Assembly (NCBI RefSeq): GCF_000422885.1
Contig: NZ_KE383942.1
Span: 437,353-501,352 of the forward strand
Reading direction: 5' to 3'
Origin: Ottowia thiooxydans DSM 14619
GTDB lineage: Bacteria; Pseudomonadota; Gammaproteobacteria; Burkholderiales; Burkholderiaceae_C
Length of the DNA stretch: 64,000 nt
Within the stretch, counting starts at the first letter, position 1. Every line of letters starts with the position of its first letter. Position numbers and translations under genes: made by a program. The notes under the pieces are model-generated. The model was given only the letters and a program-made list of their open reading frames with translations, had not been told where the DNA came from and ran no database searches. Below are positions 48,244-56,813 of this stretch, one piece after another.

Positions 48244-48332
48244 GAGGCTGTCGGACTTGGAGCGCCGATAGCGAAAATGGACCGCTGCGGCCCATTTGCA
48301 GCCGGCGATTTCCAAGTCCGACAGCCTCCTAG
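48241..48332. repeat. 92 bp palindromic repeat (TAGGAGGCTGTCGGACTTGG)
   Basis: The left arm TAGGAGGCTGTCGGACTTGG is matched exactly at the other end by its complement, CCAAGTCCGACAGCCTCCTA. Inside, GCGCCGATAGCG and AAAATGG face CCATTT and CCGGCGAT, so the whole could form a long cruciform or RNA hairpin. The element begins at the ATPase stop codon. A shortened copy lies at 43813-43864. Confidence 0.85.
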
Positions 48333-48371
48333 GAGCTGCAGACTTTCTGACTGCCTCGGTTTCCTCAAGCC

Positions 48372-49259
48372 TTAGCTGCTGGTCAGATTCTCAATGATCC
48401 GCCGAATCAAGGCCTCGCGCCTGGGAATTCGGCGCGGCCAGAACAGGCATACCTCGTAATGCGGCAGGCCTTCCTCGACCGACAACGCGACGATTCCTTG
48501 CTGCGTACTTTGTGCCACCAGCCGAGGATGAGACACAACGCCAAGCAGATCGCTACCGGCCACGATCTGAACCAACATCGCGTAGTCCGTGCATTGCACC
48601 GCAATCCGGGGCGGTGACCAGCGCCTGACCCGAAACGCCTCTTCCACCACATTGCCGGGCGTACCCGATTGACCTGCTACCACCCAGTGCGCGCGAGTGA
48701 TCTCGCGCAAGGAGGTGGCCTTGGCCAGCGGGTGGCCCTGCCGGCAATAAATGAGGGGCTGGCTGACATACATCAGGTGCTCGCACAAAGTACCGTCATC
48801 ACTGCCGCGTGGGCGGGGTGCGACCACTATATCCAGCTCGCCGCACTTTAAGGCCTCCAGCATCTCCGGTGCCGGACCTGTGGTGATGGACATCCTGGTG
48901 CGAAAGCCTGCTTTGGCCAGTACGTTGACCATGCCTGGACCGTAGAGCAAACCCGCAGCCGGAGCCAGGCCCACGCGAACGCCGCGCTCATGGGCCGGCG
49001 GACTTGCGCCGGCACTGTCCTGCAGCAGGGGCCGCAGGTCATCTTCTGCCCTCTGCATGGCTCGTGACAGCTCCAAAGCCTTGGCGGTGGGAATTCGCCT
49101 TCTACCTTGCCGTTCGAATAAGGGCAGGCCAATCTGATTTTCCAGCCGCTGCATAGCCTGAGAAATCGCAGGTTGGCTCACGCCAGCCACGCGTGCCGCT
49201 GACGTGAATCCGCCGGATTCAACCACGCAGCGCAGGAGTTCCAGATTTCGCCAATCCAT
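48372..49259 (-). CDS. LysR-family transcriptional regulator
   Basis: A 295 aa regulator. The winged helix-turn-helix occupies residues 1-60 (FTSAARVAGVSQPAISQAMQ), and the rest is the ligand-binding domain (VGLAPAAGLLYGPG and others). It is divergent from the Bug-protein and sulfatase genes, with 108 nt between starts, so it probably controls them. No clear T-N11-A operator could be picked by eye. It was not assigned to a known subgroup. Confidence 0.94.
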   Translation of the reverse strand: MDWRNLELLRCVVESGGFTSAARVAGVSQPAISQAMQRLENQIGLPLFERQGRRRIPTAKALELSRAMQRAEDDLRPLLQDSAGASPPAHERGVRVGLAPAAGLLYGPGMVNVLAKAGFRTRMSITTGPAPEMLEALKCGELDIVVAPRPRGSDDGTLCEHLMYVSQPLIYCRQGHPLAKATSLREITRAHWVVAGQSGTPGNVVEEAFRVRRWSPPRIAVQCTDYAMLVQIVAGSDLLGVVSHPRLVAQSTQQGIVALSVEEGLPHYEVCLFWPRRIPRREALIRRIIENLTSS

Positions 49260-49367
49260 AACTTCAGATTATCTTTCAGTGCGAGCGTCTATTGCTGAGT
49301 GCGTCGGGAAAATCAAAAATAGAGAAGCCCCCGATGAACACCAACAACAAACTCCAAGGAGACCAGC

Positions 49368-50357
49368 ATGAATCCACAGAACCGTCGCCACTTCCTCGCC
49401 ACGCTGGGCGCAGGTCTTTGTGTCTCTGCTCCTGGCGTGGCCTTGGCACAGGAATTTCCCAATAAGCCGATCCGCATGCTGGTTGGGTTTGCCCCAGGTG
49501 GTCCGACCGACATCCTGGCACGCATCGTGGCCACGGCGCTGACCAAGGCCATAGGGCAGAGCGTGGTGGTCGATAACCGACCAGGCGCTGCCGGCGCATT
49601 GGCAGCGCAGACTCTCGCGAAATCAGAGGCGGATGGCTACACGGTGATGTTTGCTGGAGATGGCCAACTTACCTTGCTACCGCAGTTGTCCGCCAACGCG
49701 GGCTACAGAACCCTGCGTGACTTCACCACCATCCGCACGGTGGCAGGGCAATCTAATGTGCTGCTTGTGAACAAAGCAACGGGTCTGACCGATCTCCAGA
49801 CGCTCATTCGCCAGGCCAAGACTCGTCCGGGCAAGATCAGCTTCGGTTCTGCCGGCAATGGCACACCTTCGCATCTGGTGGGTGCTTTGCTGGAGAATGC
49901 GGCGGGCATCGAATTGCTCCATGTGCCCTATCGAGGTGCGGGCCCCGCCATGACGGATTTTCTGGGCGGACGGCTGGATCTGATGTTTGTGGGTATGCCA
50001 GTGGCAGTGCAGCACGCTCAGAACGAGAAGTTCGCCGTACTGGCCGTGACCGGTGCAAAGCGCTCAGCGCGGTTGCCAGCCGTACCTACCTTCACTGAGC
50101 TCGGGATGAAGGGGCTGGGTGAGGAAACCGACGTCTGGTGGGCGCTTGCCGCACCAATAGGCACGCCGGCAGCCGTGCAGGCGCGACTGGATGCGGCCCT
50201 GCGGGTTGCCATGGACGACCCCATGCTGAAGCAGGCATTCGTGACTCAAGGTGTCGACCGGTTGGATCGCGATGCCGCAGCCACAGCGCGACGTATCGAA
50301 GGCGATCAAGCTCGCTGGTCGGAGTTGATCAAGGCCGGCAAAGTGAGCAACGAATGA
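49368..50357 (+). CDS. Bug-type tripartite tricarboxylate transporter binding protein
   Basis: A 329 aa periplasmic binding protein of the Bug (TctC) family. An N-terminal signal with RRHFLATLGAG (Tat-like) ends near ALA-Q. The family motifs PNKPIRMLVGFAPGGPTD and SVVVDNRPGAAG are present. AAGGAG precedes the ATG. No TctA/TctB permease is nearby, as is common for Bug proteins. It overlaps the sulfatase gene by 4 nt (ATGA) and so belongs to that operon; its ligand may be the sulfatase substrate or product. Confidence 0.94.
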   Translation: MNPQNRRHFLATLGAGLCVSAPGVALAQEFPNKPIRMLVGFAPGGPTDILARIVATALTKAIGQSVVVDNRPGAAGALAAQTLAKSEADGYTVMFAGDGQLTLLPQLSANAGYRTLRDFTTIRTVAGQSNVLLVNKATGLTDLQTLIRQAKTRPGKISFGSAGNGTPSHLVGALLENAAGIELLHVPYRGAGPAMTDFLGGRLDLMFVGMPVAVQHAQNEKFAVLAVTGAKRSARLPAVPTFTELGMKGLGEETDVWWALAAPIGTPAAVQARLDAALRVAMDDPMLKQAFVTQGVDRLDRDAAATARRIEGDQARWSELIKAGKVSNE

Positions 50358-51958
50358 GCTTGGAGGCGGCTGTGCGCGAACCTAATTTCCTCATCTTCCT
50401 GACCGATCAGCACCGCGCAGACCACCTGGGCTGCTATGGCAATCCAGTGGTGCGCACCCCTCACATCGATGCGCTGGCGGATCGTGGATCGCGTTTTGAA
50501 CGCTTCTACGTCAGCAACCCGGTTTGCATGCCCAACCGCGGTGCCATGATGACCGGGCGCATGCCTTCGGTCACCGGTGCACGCGGCAATGGCGTGCCTT
50601 TGCCGCTGGAGAGCGTGACTTTCGCTGATGTGCTTTCGGAGTTTGGCTATCACACGGCCCTGATTGGCAAAAGCCACCTTCAGAATATGGAAGACAGACC
50701 GCCTGCGCTACCGCCCGAAGCCAAGGTGACTACTCGCCAAAGCAAGCGCTACGCCGAAGCGCGCCGCGTCGATCTGCACGCGCCTGCTTACCGGCAGGAA
50801 TTGCGTTCCAGCTGGGAGCGTCCAGAGCACCAGTTGACTTTGCCGTACTACGGGTTTCAGGACGTGGTGCTGTGTAACCATCATGCTGACGAGTGCTTTG
50901 GTGACTATCTCCGCTGGCTCCAGAAGCACCACCCTGAGGTGGCGGGGCGCATTGGCCGTGAGCACGGCAGGCGCGATCCTGAGTTTGTCGCTCCGCAGGC
51001 GTGGCACACGCAGCTCGATGAATTCCAGTACCCGACCCACTACATTGCCGAACAAAGCATGGATTGGTTGACCCGTCACACTGTTGAGCGGCCGGGCCAG
51101 CCCTTTGCACTGATGTGTTCATTTCCAGATCCGCACCACCCCTGGACACCACCCGGGCGCTACTGGGATATGTACGACCCTGACCAGATGGCCTTGCCGC
51201 CCACGGCGACTCGGACCGAAGGGGCCGAGCGCCACGTGCAGTGGTTGCAGCGCGAGCGTGCTGATGGCCGTGCGCAGTTGGAAACTCCCCGCATGTTTGC
51301 GGCGCAGGCGCGCGAAATCCAGGAGATCATCGCGCTCACCTACGGCATGATCAGCAATATCGACGATCGTATCGGCATGATCATGGCGCGATTGCGGGAG
51401 CTGGATCTGGAGCGAGATACCGTGGTTATTTTTACGTCTGACCATGGCGATCTGATGGGTGACCACGGCATCATGCTCAAGGGGCCGCTTCATTACGATG
51501 GCCTGGTGCGTGTGCCTTTTATCTGGGCTGATCCCGAAGGCAGTGCAGGCGCTAGAGATGATCTGGGCAGCAGCATGGACCTTGGTCCCTCGATTTTGCG
51601 CCGCGCCAACATCAGCTCGCCCAGTGGTGTGCAAGGTTGCCCCTTGTTCGATGAGCATGGTGGGGCATTGGCTTCTGGCCGGAGTGGTGTGCTCATTGAA
51701 GAGAGCCAGCAGCGGGCGTATGTGGGGTTCGAGACGCCCGTGCAGGTGCGCACGCTGGTTACTCAGCGCTACCGCCTGAGCCTCTATCACGAGGGCGACT
51801 GGGGAGAGCTTTACGACCTGCAGGAAGACCCGCAGGAATGCCACAACCTATGGGACGATGAAGGCAGCCGGGGGCTGCGGCAATCCTTGGTGGAAGAGCT
51901 GGCGCGCACGCTGATGCGCCACACGGACATGTGCCCCAAGCCGACCAGTCTGGCCTGA
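50354..51958 (+). CDS. Sulfatase-family hydrolase
   Basis: A 534 aa alkaline-phosphatase-superfamily enzyme. The formylglycine site is CMPNRGAMMTGR (Cys58), matching C-x-P-x-R-x4-TG. Metal ligands appear in LTDQHRADHLG (Asp18 region) and FTSDHGDLMGDHG. There is no signal peptide, so it is cytosolic. The substrate may be a sulfate ester or a phosphonate monoester; the sequence does not decide. I chose ATG 50354, which overlaps the Bug stop; the longer open frame to 50138 runs through the Bug gene. Confidence 0.9.
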   Translation: MSLEAAVREPNFLIFLTDQHRADHLGCYGNPVVRTPHIDALADRGSRFERFYVSNPVCMPNRGAMMTGRMPSVTGARGNGVPLPLESVTFADVLSEFGYHTALIGKSHLQNMEDRPPALPPEAKVTTRQSKRYAEARRVDLHAPAYRQELRSSWERPEHQLTLPYYGFQDVVLCNHHADECFGDYLRWLQKHHPEVAGRIGREHGRRDPEFVAPQAWHTQLDEFQYPTHYIAEQSMDWLTRHTVERPGQPFALMCSFPDPHHPWTPPGRYWDMYDPDQMALPPTATRTEGAERHVQWLQRERADGRAQLETPRMFAAQAREIQEIIALTYGMISNIDDRIGMIMARLRELDLERDTVVIFTSDHGDLMGDHGIMLKGPLHYDGLVRVPFIWADPEGSAGARDDLGSSMDLGPSILRRANISSPSGVQGCPLFDEHGGALASGRSGVLIEESQQRAYVGFETPVQVRTLVTQRYRLSLYHEGDWGELYDLQEDPQECHNLWDDEGSRGLRQSLVEELARTLMRHTDMCPKPTSLA

Positions 51959-51993
51959 GAGCCTGTTCAAAGTTTCCTCGCAGAGACTTTGAA
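51956..51993 (+). repeat. GAGCCTGTTCAAA repeat copy after the sulfatase gene
   Basis: Begins at the sulfatase stop codon (TGAGAGCCTGTTCAAA) and runs to GCAGAGACTTTGAA. It matches the element at 25933-25974 with a few substitutions. Confidence 0.55.
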
Positions 51994-52163
51994 TGGGCGC
52001 TAAGAAAGCACGAACGAGCCCCTCATGCCGGTCTTGAGATCTCGGGCACGTTGGACTCATTCACTCGTTCACTCCTTCTGACTGCAATCGATCTGGGTGG
52101 GTTGGGGACTTTGGGCTTTCCCTCGGGTGGGATTCCTTGTTAGCACCGGCACTGTGCAATGAT

Positions 52164-52180
52164 CTGATGCATTGCGTAAA
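52164..52180. promoter_or_regulatory. IclR operator-like site upstream of the iclR gene
   Basis: CTGATGCATTGCGTAAA shares GCATTGCGTAA with the perfect palindrome before the P450 gene (53108-53124). The right half is intact, the left half degenerate. It lies 30 nt upstream of the IclR start, so it could mediate autoregulation. Confidence 0.5.
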
Positions 52181-52209
52181 TATTGATCGCTTAGCGTCGA
52201 TCCTGGCCC

Positions 52210-53016
52210 ATGCGTGCATCCGAACCTCTCGAACCTCCGAACAACCGGCGTCAACGTGTTCAATCCGCCGAGATCGGCATGGTGATCCTCAAAGCGCTCG
52301 CGACTCTGGGCGGCAGTGCCAGCCTCACCAGCATCGCTGCGGCAGTGAGCGAGAGCACGGCCAAGGTGCATCGTTACCTTTCCAGCTTGGCGCAGGAGGG
52401 GTTGATCGCGCAGAACCCCTCCACCCAGCACTATTACCTGAGTACCGAATCGATCCGCATCGGGCTGGCCGCGTTGCGGCAGTGTGACCCGGTGCGCATG
52501 GGGGAGTTGGCGTTGGTGCGGCTACGTGAATCACTGCAACTGACCTGCTTTATTGCAGTGACTGGCAATATGGGGCCGACGGTGTTGCGCATTGAAGAGC
52601 CTTCTCTGCCCGTTACGGTGAACATCCGCGCTGGCTCGGTGCTGCCCTTTCTCTGGTCAGCCACGGGCCAAGCCTTCCTGGCATTTTCTGACGACAGCGA
52701 GATGCGCACCAAAGCCGAGGAAGAGTATCAGTCCGGGAGTGCAGAACAGCGCGCCATTCTGGCCACGCCGGATGGTATCTCGCAGTTGTGTGCTCAAGTG
52801 CGTGAGCAGGGCTGCGCCATTGTGAATGACACGCTCCTGCGCGGTATCAGCGCGGTGGCGGCTCCAATTTTCGATGTGCGGGGGCATGTGAGCGCCGTGC
52901 TGACGGCGCTGGGTTCCACCAATGGCGTTGACGTGCGGCGTGATGGTCCGGTTTGTCAAGACGTCGTGCGTGAGGCTTCAGAGATTAGCGCCGCCATGGG
53001 ATTCTTGAAGGCATAG
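52210..53016 (+). CDS. IclR-family transcriptional regulator
   Basis: A 268 aa regulator. The winged helix-turn-helix is at about residues 25-80 (SASLTSIAAAVSESTAKVHRYLSSL split over the motif), followed by the IclR effector domain. The gene is parallel to the P450 gene, 141 nt upstream of its start. Related palindromes precede both genes, so it is the likely regulator of the P450. Confidence 0.93.
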   Translation: MRASEPLEPPNNRRQRVQSAEIGMVILKALATLGGSASLTSIAAAVSESTAKVHRYLSSLAQEGLIAQNPSTQHYYLSTESIRIGLAALRQCDPVRMGELALVRLRESLQLTCFIAVTGNMGPTVLRIEEPSLPVTVNIRAGSVLPFLWSATGQAFLAFSDDSEMRTKAEEEYQSGSAEQRAILATPDGISQLCAQVREQGCAIVNDTLLRGISAVAAPIFDVRGHVSAVLTALGSTNGVDVRRDGPVCQDVVREASEISAAMGFLKA

Positions 53017-53107
53017 ATCGGTGGCGTGGACAAGGCAATGCTCGCTTGCCGCTACTGATCCTGCTGAGATTCGCGCGAACCCTCTGTGTCGGGCCACTGG
53101 TTGATAA

Positions 53108-53124
53108 ATTACGCATTGCGTAAT
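53108..53124. promoter_or_regulatory. Perfect 17 bp palindrome upstream of the P450 gene
   Basis: ATTACGCATTGCGTAAT is an exact inverted repeat (ATTACGCA and TGCGTAAT around one T). It lies 34 nt upstream of the P450 start. A degenerate copy precedes the IclR gene (52164-52180). It is most likely the IclR operator. Confidence 0.7.
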
Positions 53125-53157
53125 ATCATTACGATAACTGATCTCAAAGCTATCGCC

Positions 53158-55500
53158 ATGAATCTACCCAGCTCCCAGCCCACAGGCCGCTGCCCCGTCG
53201 ATCACCGTGCAATGACCGGCCAAGTGGCACCCAATGGATGCCCTGTCAGCGCAGGGGCGGCTGCATTCAATCCTTTCGAAGATGCCTACATGCAGGCACC
53301 AGCCGACTACGTGCGCTGGTCACGCGAACAGGAACCCGTGTTCTGGAGCCCCCAACTGGGCTACTGGGTGGTCACACGGTATGAAGACGTGAAAGCCGTG
53401 TTCCGTGACAACCTGCTGTTCTCGCCCTCCGTGGCGCTGGAGAAAATCACACCGGCCACGCCGGAAGTCATGCAGGTGCTGCAGGGATACGGTTTTGCCA
53501 TGAACCGAACCATGGTCAACGAAGACGAGCCTGACCACATGGCACGCCGGCGCCTGTTGATGGATGCCTTCCTGCCTGCCCGGCTGGCCACCTTTGAGCC
53601 CATGGTGCGTTCGTTGGCGCGGCAGTACATGGACAGATTCATCGACAAAGGCCGCGCGGACCTGGTCGCTGAGATGTTCTACGAAATTCCGCTCAACGTC
53701 GCGCTCAAGTTCCTGGGTGTACCTGACGATGACGCTGCGCAGTTGCGCGAGTTCGCCGTGGCGCATACGCTCAATACCTGGGGGCGGCCCACAGCGCAGG
53801 AGCAGATTCAGATTGCGCACGATGTTGGGCGCTTTTGGCAAACGGCGCAGGAGATTCTTGACCACATGCGTGCCCAGCCAGACGGTGAGGGCTGGATGTA
53901 CGAGACCATACGCCAGCATCTGGCGCATCCCGACGTGGTGCCTGAGTCGTACATGCGTTCCATGATGATGGCTATCCTGGCTGCTGCCCACGAAACCACT
54001 TCCAATGCAACCGCCAACGCGTTTCACACGCTGCTGAGCCACCGTACTGCCTGGGCCGCCCTCTGCGAAAACCCTGCGCTCATACCCAACGCGGTGGAGG
54101 AATGCCTGCGTGTGGGCGGCTCCATCATCGCCTGGCGCCGCCTTGCCACCGACGATGCCGTGATCGGTGATGTGGCCATTCCCAAAGGCAGCAGGATTTT
54201 GCTGCTGCAAGCTTCGGCCAACTTCGACCCCTTGCACTTCGAGAACCCTCAAGAAGTTGATGTCTATCGCGAAAGCGCGGTGGAGCACATGAGCTTCGGA
54301 TATGGTGCGCATCAGTGCATGGGCAAGAACATTGCGCGCATGCAGATGCGTGTGTTCATCGAAGAATTCACGCGTCGCCTGCCGCACTTGCACCTGGTGG
54401 CTGATCAATCATTCAGCTATCTCTCCAACACCTCGTTCAGAGGTCCGTCCGCGCTGCTAGCCGAATGGGACCCCGCGCTCAACCCTGAGCGGCAGAGCCC
54501 TCAGCTGCGCGAAGCACCTGGCGGCTTCTATGTGGGCCCACCGCCCAAAGACGCTATCACCCGAAGCGTGGTCGTGCGTGAAAAGCACGCAGAGGGCGAT
54601 GGCCTTTGCCGCATCGTGGTGGCTGATCCGAAAGGGGCTCCTGTGCCGGCCTGGTCAGCGGGTGCGCACCTTGATTTGATCGCCGGAGGATTCCGGCGCA
54701 AGTACTCTGTGTGTGGCTTGGCAGATGATCGCTCGTCGTTGCAGATCGTCGTTCAACGAGAGACCAACGGCCGGGGCGGATCACGCCATTTCTGCGACAC
54801 CCTGGCGGTGGGCGATGCGCTCCAGTTGGCGGGGCCCAAGAACATGTTCAAGCTTGATGAATCCGCCGAGCGTTTCATTCTGGTGGCTGGCGGTATTGGC
54901 ATCACCCCCATCATGGCAATGGCGGACCGACTGAAGTTCCTGGGCAAACCCTATTCGATCCACTACGCGGGCCGCGCGCGAGAGCAGATGGCTCTGCTCG
55001 GCCGCCTTGAGCGTGACCATGCATCTGCATTGCATCTGTATCTCAAACGCGAAGGGCAGAGATTGTCTCTGACCAATGCTTTGAGTGAGGTGAATGCCCA
55101 GACACGTGTCTATGCTTGCGGGCCTGATCGATTGATCGACGAGCTGGAACGCCACAGCGAAGCCTGGCCGGCAGGCGTGCTTCACTTCGAGCACTTCCAT
55201 GCCGAAAGCCAGGTCCTTGACCCATCCCGGGAACATGCCTTTGTCGTGCGTCTGAAAGACTCGAACATGGACGTGGAAGTCCCCGCCGACCGTACTTTGC
55301 TGCAAGCGCTGCAGTCGGTTGGGGTCGACGTGCCCTGCGACTGTGGCGAAGGTCTGTGTGGGACCTGCGAAGTCGCTGTGCTCGAAGGCGAGGTAGATCA
55401 CCGAGACAAGGTGCTGACCAAATCTGAACGTGCTACCAACTCCCGCATGCTGGCATGTTGTTCCCGGGCCGCGGGAGGAAAACTCGTGGTGGCGCTGTAA
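53158..55500 (+). CDS. Self-sufficient cytochrome P450 (CYP116B-type fusion)
   Basis: A 780 aa single-chain monooxygenase: heme domain (1-445), phthalate-dioxygenase-type FMN reductase (about 460-690) and 2Fe-2S ferredoxin (about 695-780), the class VII layout of P450-RhF. The heme loop is FGYGAHQCMG (Cys387 is the thiolate), with the I-helix motif AAHETTSN and the ExxR in EECLR. The reductase has RRKYSVCG and GGIGITP. The ferredoxin ligands are Cys729, Cys734 and Cys737 in CDCGEGLCGTC, plus one near residue 766. Such enzymes hydroxylate or demethylate varied organic compounds. I use ATG 53158, not the frame's first codon at 53086. Confidence 0.95.
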   Translation: MNLPSSQPTGRCPVDHRAMTGQVAPNGCPVSAGAAAFNPFEDAYMQAPADYVRWSREQEPVFWSPQLGYWVVTRYEDVKAVFRDNLLFSPSVALEKITPATPEVMQVLQGYGFAMNRTMVNEDEPDHMARRRLLMDAFLPARLATFEPMVRSLARQYMDRFIDKGRADLVAEMFYEIPLNVALKFLGVPDDDAAQLREFAVAHTLNTWGRPTAQEQIQIAHDVGRFWQTAQEILDHMRAQPDGEGWMYETIRQHLAHPDVVPESYMRSMMMAILAAAHETTSNATANAFHTLLSHRTAWAALCENPALIPNAVEECLRVGGSIIAWRRLATDDAVIGDVAIPKGSRILLLQASANFDPLHFENPQEVDVYRESAVEHMSFGYGAHQCMGKNIARMQMRVFIEEFTRRLPHLHLVADQSFSYLSNTSFRGPSALLAEWDPALNPERQSPQLREAPGGFYVGPPPKDAITRSVVVREKHAEGDGLCRIVVADPKGAPVPAWSAGAHLDLIAGGFRRKYSVCGLADDRSSLQIVVQRETNGRGGSRHFCDTLAVGDALQLAGPKNMFKLDESAERFILVAGGIGITPIMAMADRLKFLGKPYSIHYAGRAREQMALLGRLERDHASALHLYLKREGQRLSLTNALSEVNAQTRVYACGPDRLIDELERHSEAWPAGVLHFEHFHAESQVLDPSREHAFVVRLKDSNMDVEVPADRTLLQALQSVGVDVPCDCGEGLCGTCEVAVLEGEVDHRDKVLTKSERATNSRMLACCSRAAGGKLVVAL

Positions 55501-55573
55501 GTTCGGGCCGTAAGGTCTGCTGAGATTCGCTCATCCTCGAGCTCGAATGCGGGCATGAGTCGATAATCCCCCT

Positions 55574-56311
55574 ATGTCCACCCCAAAAGTATTATTCGGC
55601 TTTCATGCCGTTGGCGTCCGCCTGAAGACTTCGCCTGCCTCCGTGATTGAGGTCTACATAGACCCGACACGTCGCGACGCCCGCATGAAGCAATTCCTCT
55701 CCCGGGCCGCTGAAGTGGGAGCGCGCATCATCGAGGCCGATGGTGTGCGCCTTGCCAAATTGGCCGGCAGCCATGGCCACCAAGGGGTTGCAGCCCGCGT
55801 CCATCAGTTGGAGCAGGCCCATTCACTGGATGATTTGCTGGATGCCTTGACGGATCCGCCTCTGCTGCTGGTGCTCGATGGCGTGACTGATCCGCACAAC
55901 CTGGGCGCCTGCCTGCGAGTGGCCGATGGTGCAGGCGCGCACGCGGTGATTGCGCCCAAGGATCATGCAGCCGGTATCAACGCCACTGTGGCCAAGGTGG
56001 CCAGCGGCGCTGCGGAGACTGTGCCGTACTTCATGGTGACCAATCTGGCGCGCACCCTGGGTGAGCTGAAAGAGCGCAACATCTGGATCACCGGCACCGC
56101 GGAGGACGCCGATAAGACCTTGTATGAGGTTGATCTCGCAGGCCCCACGGCGTTGGTGTTGGGTGCTGAAGGCGCTGGCATGCGCCAACTTACGCGCAAA
56201 ACCTGTGACCAGTTGATGAGCATTCCCATGATGGGTGCTGTGGAAAGCCTGAATGTGTCAGTGGCCAGTGGCGTATGCCTCTACGAGGCACGCCGGCAAA
56301 GAGGAGTCTGA
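55574..56311 (+). CDS. rlmB: 23S rRNA 2'-O-methyltransferase RlmB
   Basis: A SpoU/TrmH-family enzyme that methylates Gm2251 of 23S rRNA. The 245 aa length is usual. An N-terminal L30e-like substrate-binding part (KVLFGFHAVGVRLKT) precedes the knotted methyltransferase core, with DGVTDPHNLGACLR, VLGAEGAGMRQL and IPMMGAVESLNVSVA. The rnr gene that often precedes it is not here; the P450 gene is upstream. The glyoxalase-type gene starts 2 nt after it. Confidence 0.95.
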   Translation: MSTPKVLFGFHAVGVRLKTSPASVIEVYIDPTRRDARMKQFLSRAAEVGARIIEADGVRLAKLAGSHGHQGVAARVHQLEQAHSLDDLLDALTDPPLLLVLDGVTDPHNLGACLRVADGAGAHAVIAPKDHAAGINATVAKVASGAAETVPYFMVTNLARTLGELKERNIWITGTAEDADKTLYEVDLAGPTALVLGAEGAGMRQLTRKTCDQLMSIPMMGAVESLNVSVASGVCLYEARRQRGV

Positions 56312-56313
56312 TC

Positions 56314-56679
56314 ATGCCCCTGGGTTCACCCATTCCCATTCTGAGGATGTTCGACGAAGCGGCAGCTAGAGCTTTCTATGTTGATTTCCTTGGATTCAAG
56401 GCGGATTGGGAACATAGGTTCGAGCCAATATCGCCTTTGTACATGCAGGTTTCCAAGGGTGCTTGCGTTTTGCATATTTCAGGCCATCACGGCGATGCCA
56501 CGCCCGGCGGCCAAGTGCGTATTCCGTGCGACGATTTGCGCGCCTACCAGCAGGTGTTGCTGGCCAAGCTCTACGCAAACGCCCGCCCAGGCGTGCAGGA
56601 GCAGCCATGGGGTCTGGACATGACGATCGCTGACCCTTTTGGCAATCGTTTGACATTCACGCAGCCCTCAGAAGCCTGA
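56314..56679 (+). CDS. Glyoxalase/bleomycin-resistance-like protein
   Basis: A 121 aa single-domain protein of the VOC superfamily. It resembles the bleomycin-resistance (Ble) type: PIPILRMFDEAAARAFYVDFLGF at the N-terminus and MTIADPFGNRLTF at the end. GAGGAG precedes ATG 56314. It overlaps the rlmB operon region and may be cotranscribed. The substrate is unknown. Confidence 0.85.
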   Translation: MPLGSPIPILRMFDEAAARAFYVDFLGFKADWEHRFEPISPLYMQVSKGACVLHISGHHGDATPGGQVRIPCDDLRAYQQVLLAKLYANARPGVQEQPWGLDMTIADPFGNRLTFTQPSEA

Positions 56680-56813
56680 GTTCCTCAGCTGACCTGCTGC
56701 AGGTTTCTCTCCTGGGATCGCCGGGGTCCTGCTCAGCACTAAGGCGCCTGCAGCCCCCGCATGCTGAGCAGGAAGTCGATGGGCCCAGTTGCGCAACTGC
56801 GGCTTCGGTTCCC

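Noticed and set aside
48241-48332. Palindrome as a truncated insertion sequence or attachment site
   Set aside because: No transposase, target duplication or integrase nearby; a REP-type intergenic repeat explains it better.
53086-53157. Upstream extension of the P450 gene
   Set aside because: It would run through the IclR operator palindrome; the family N-terminus begins at ATG 53158.
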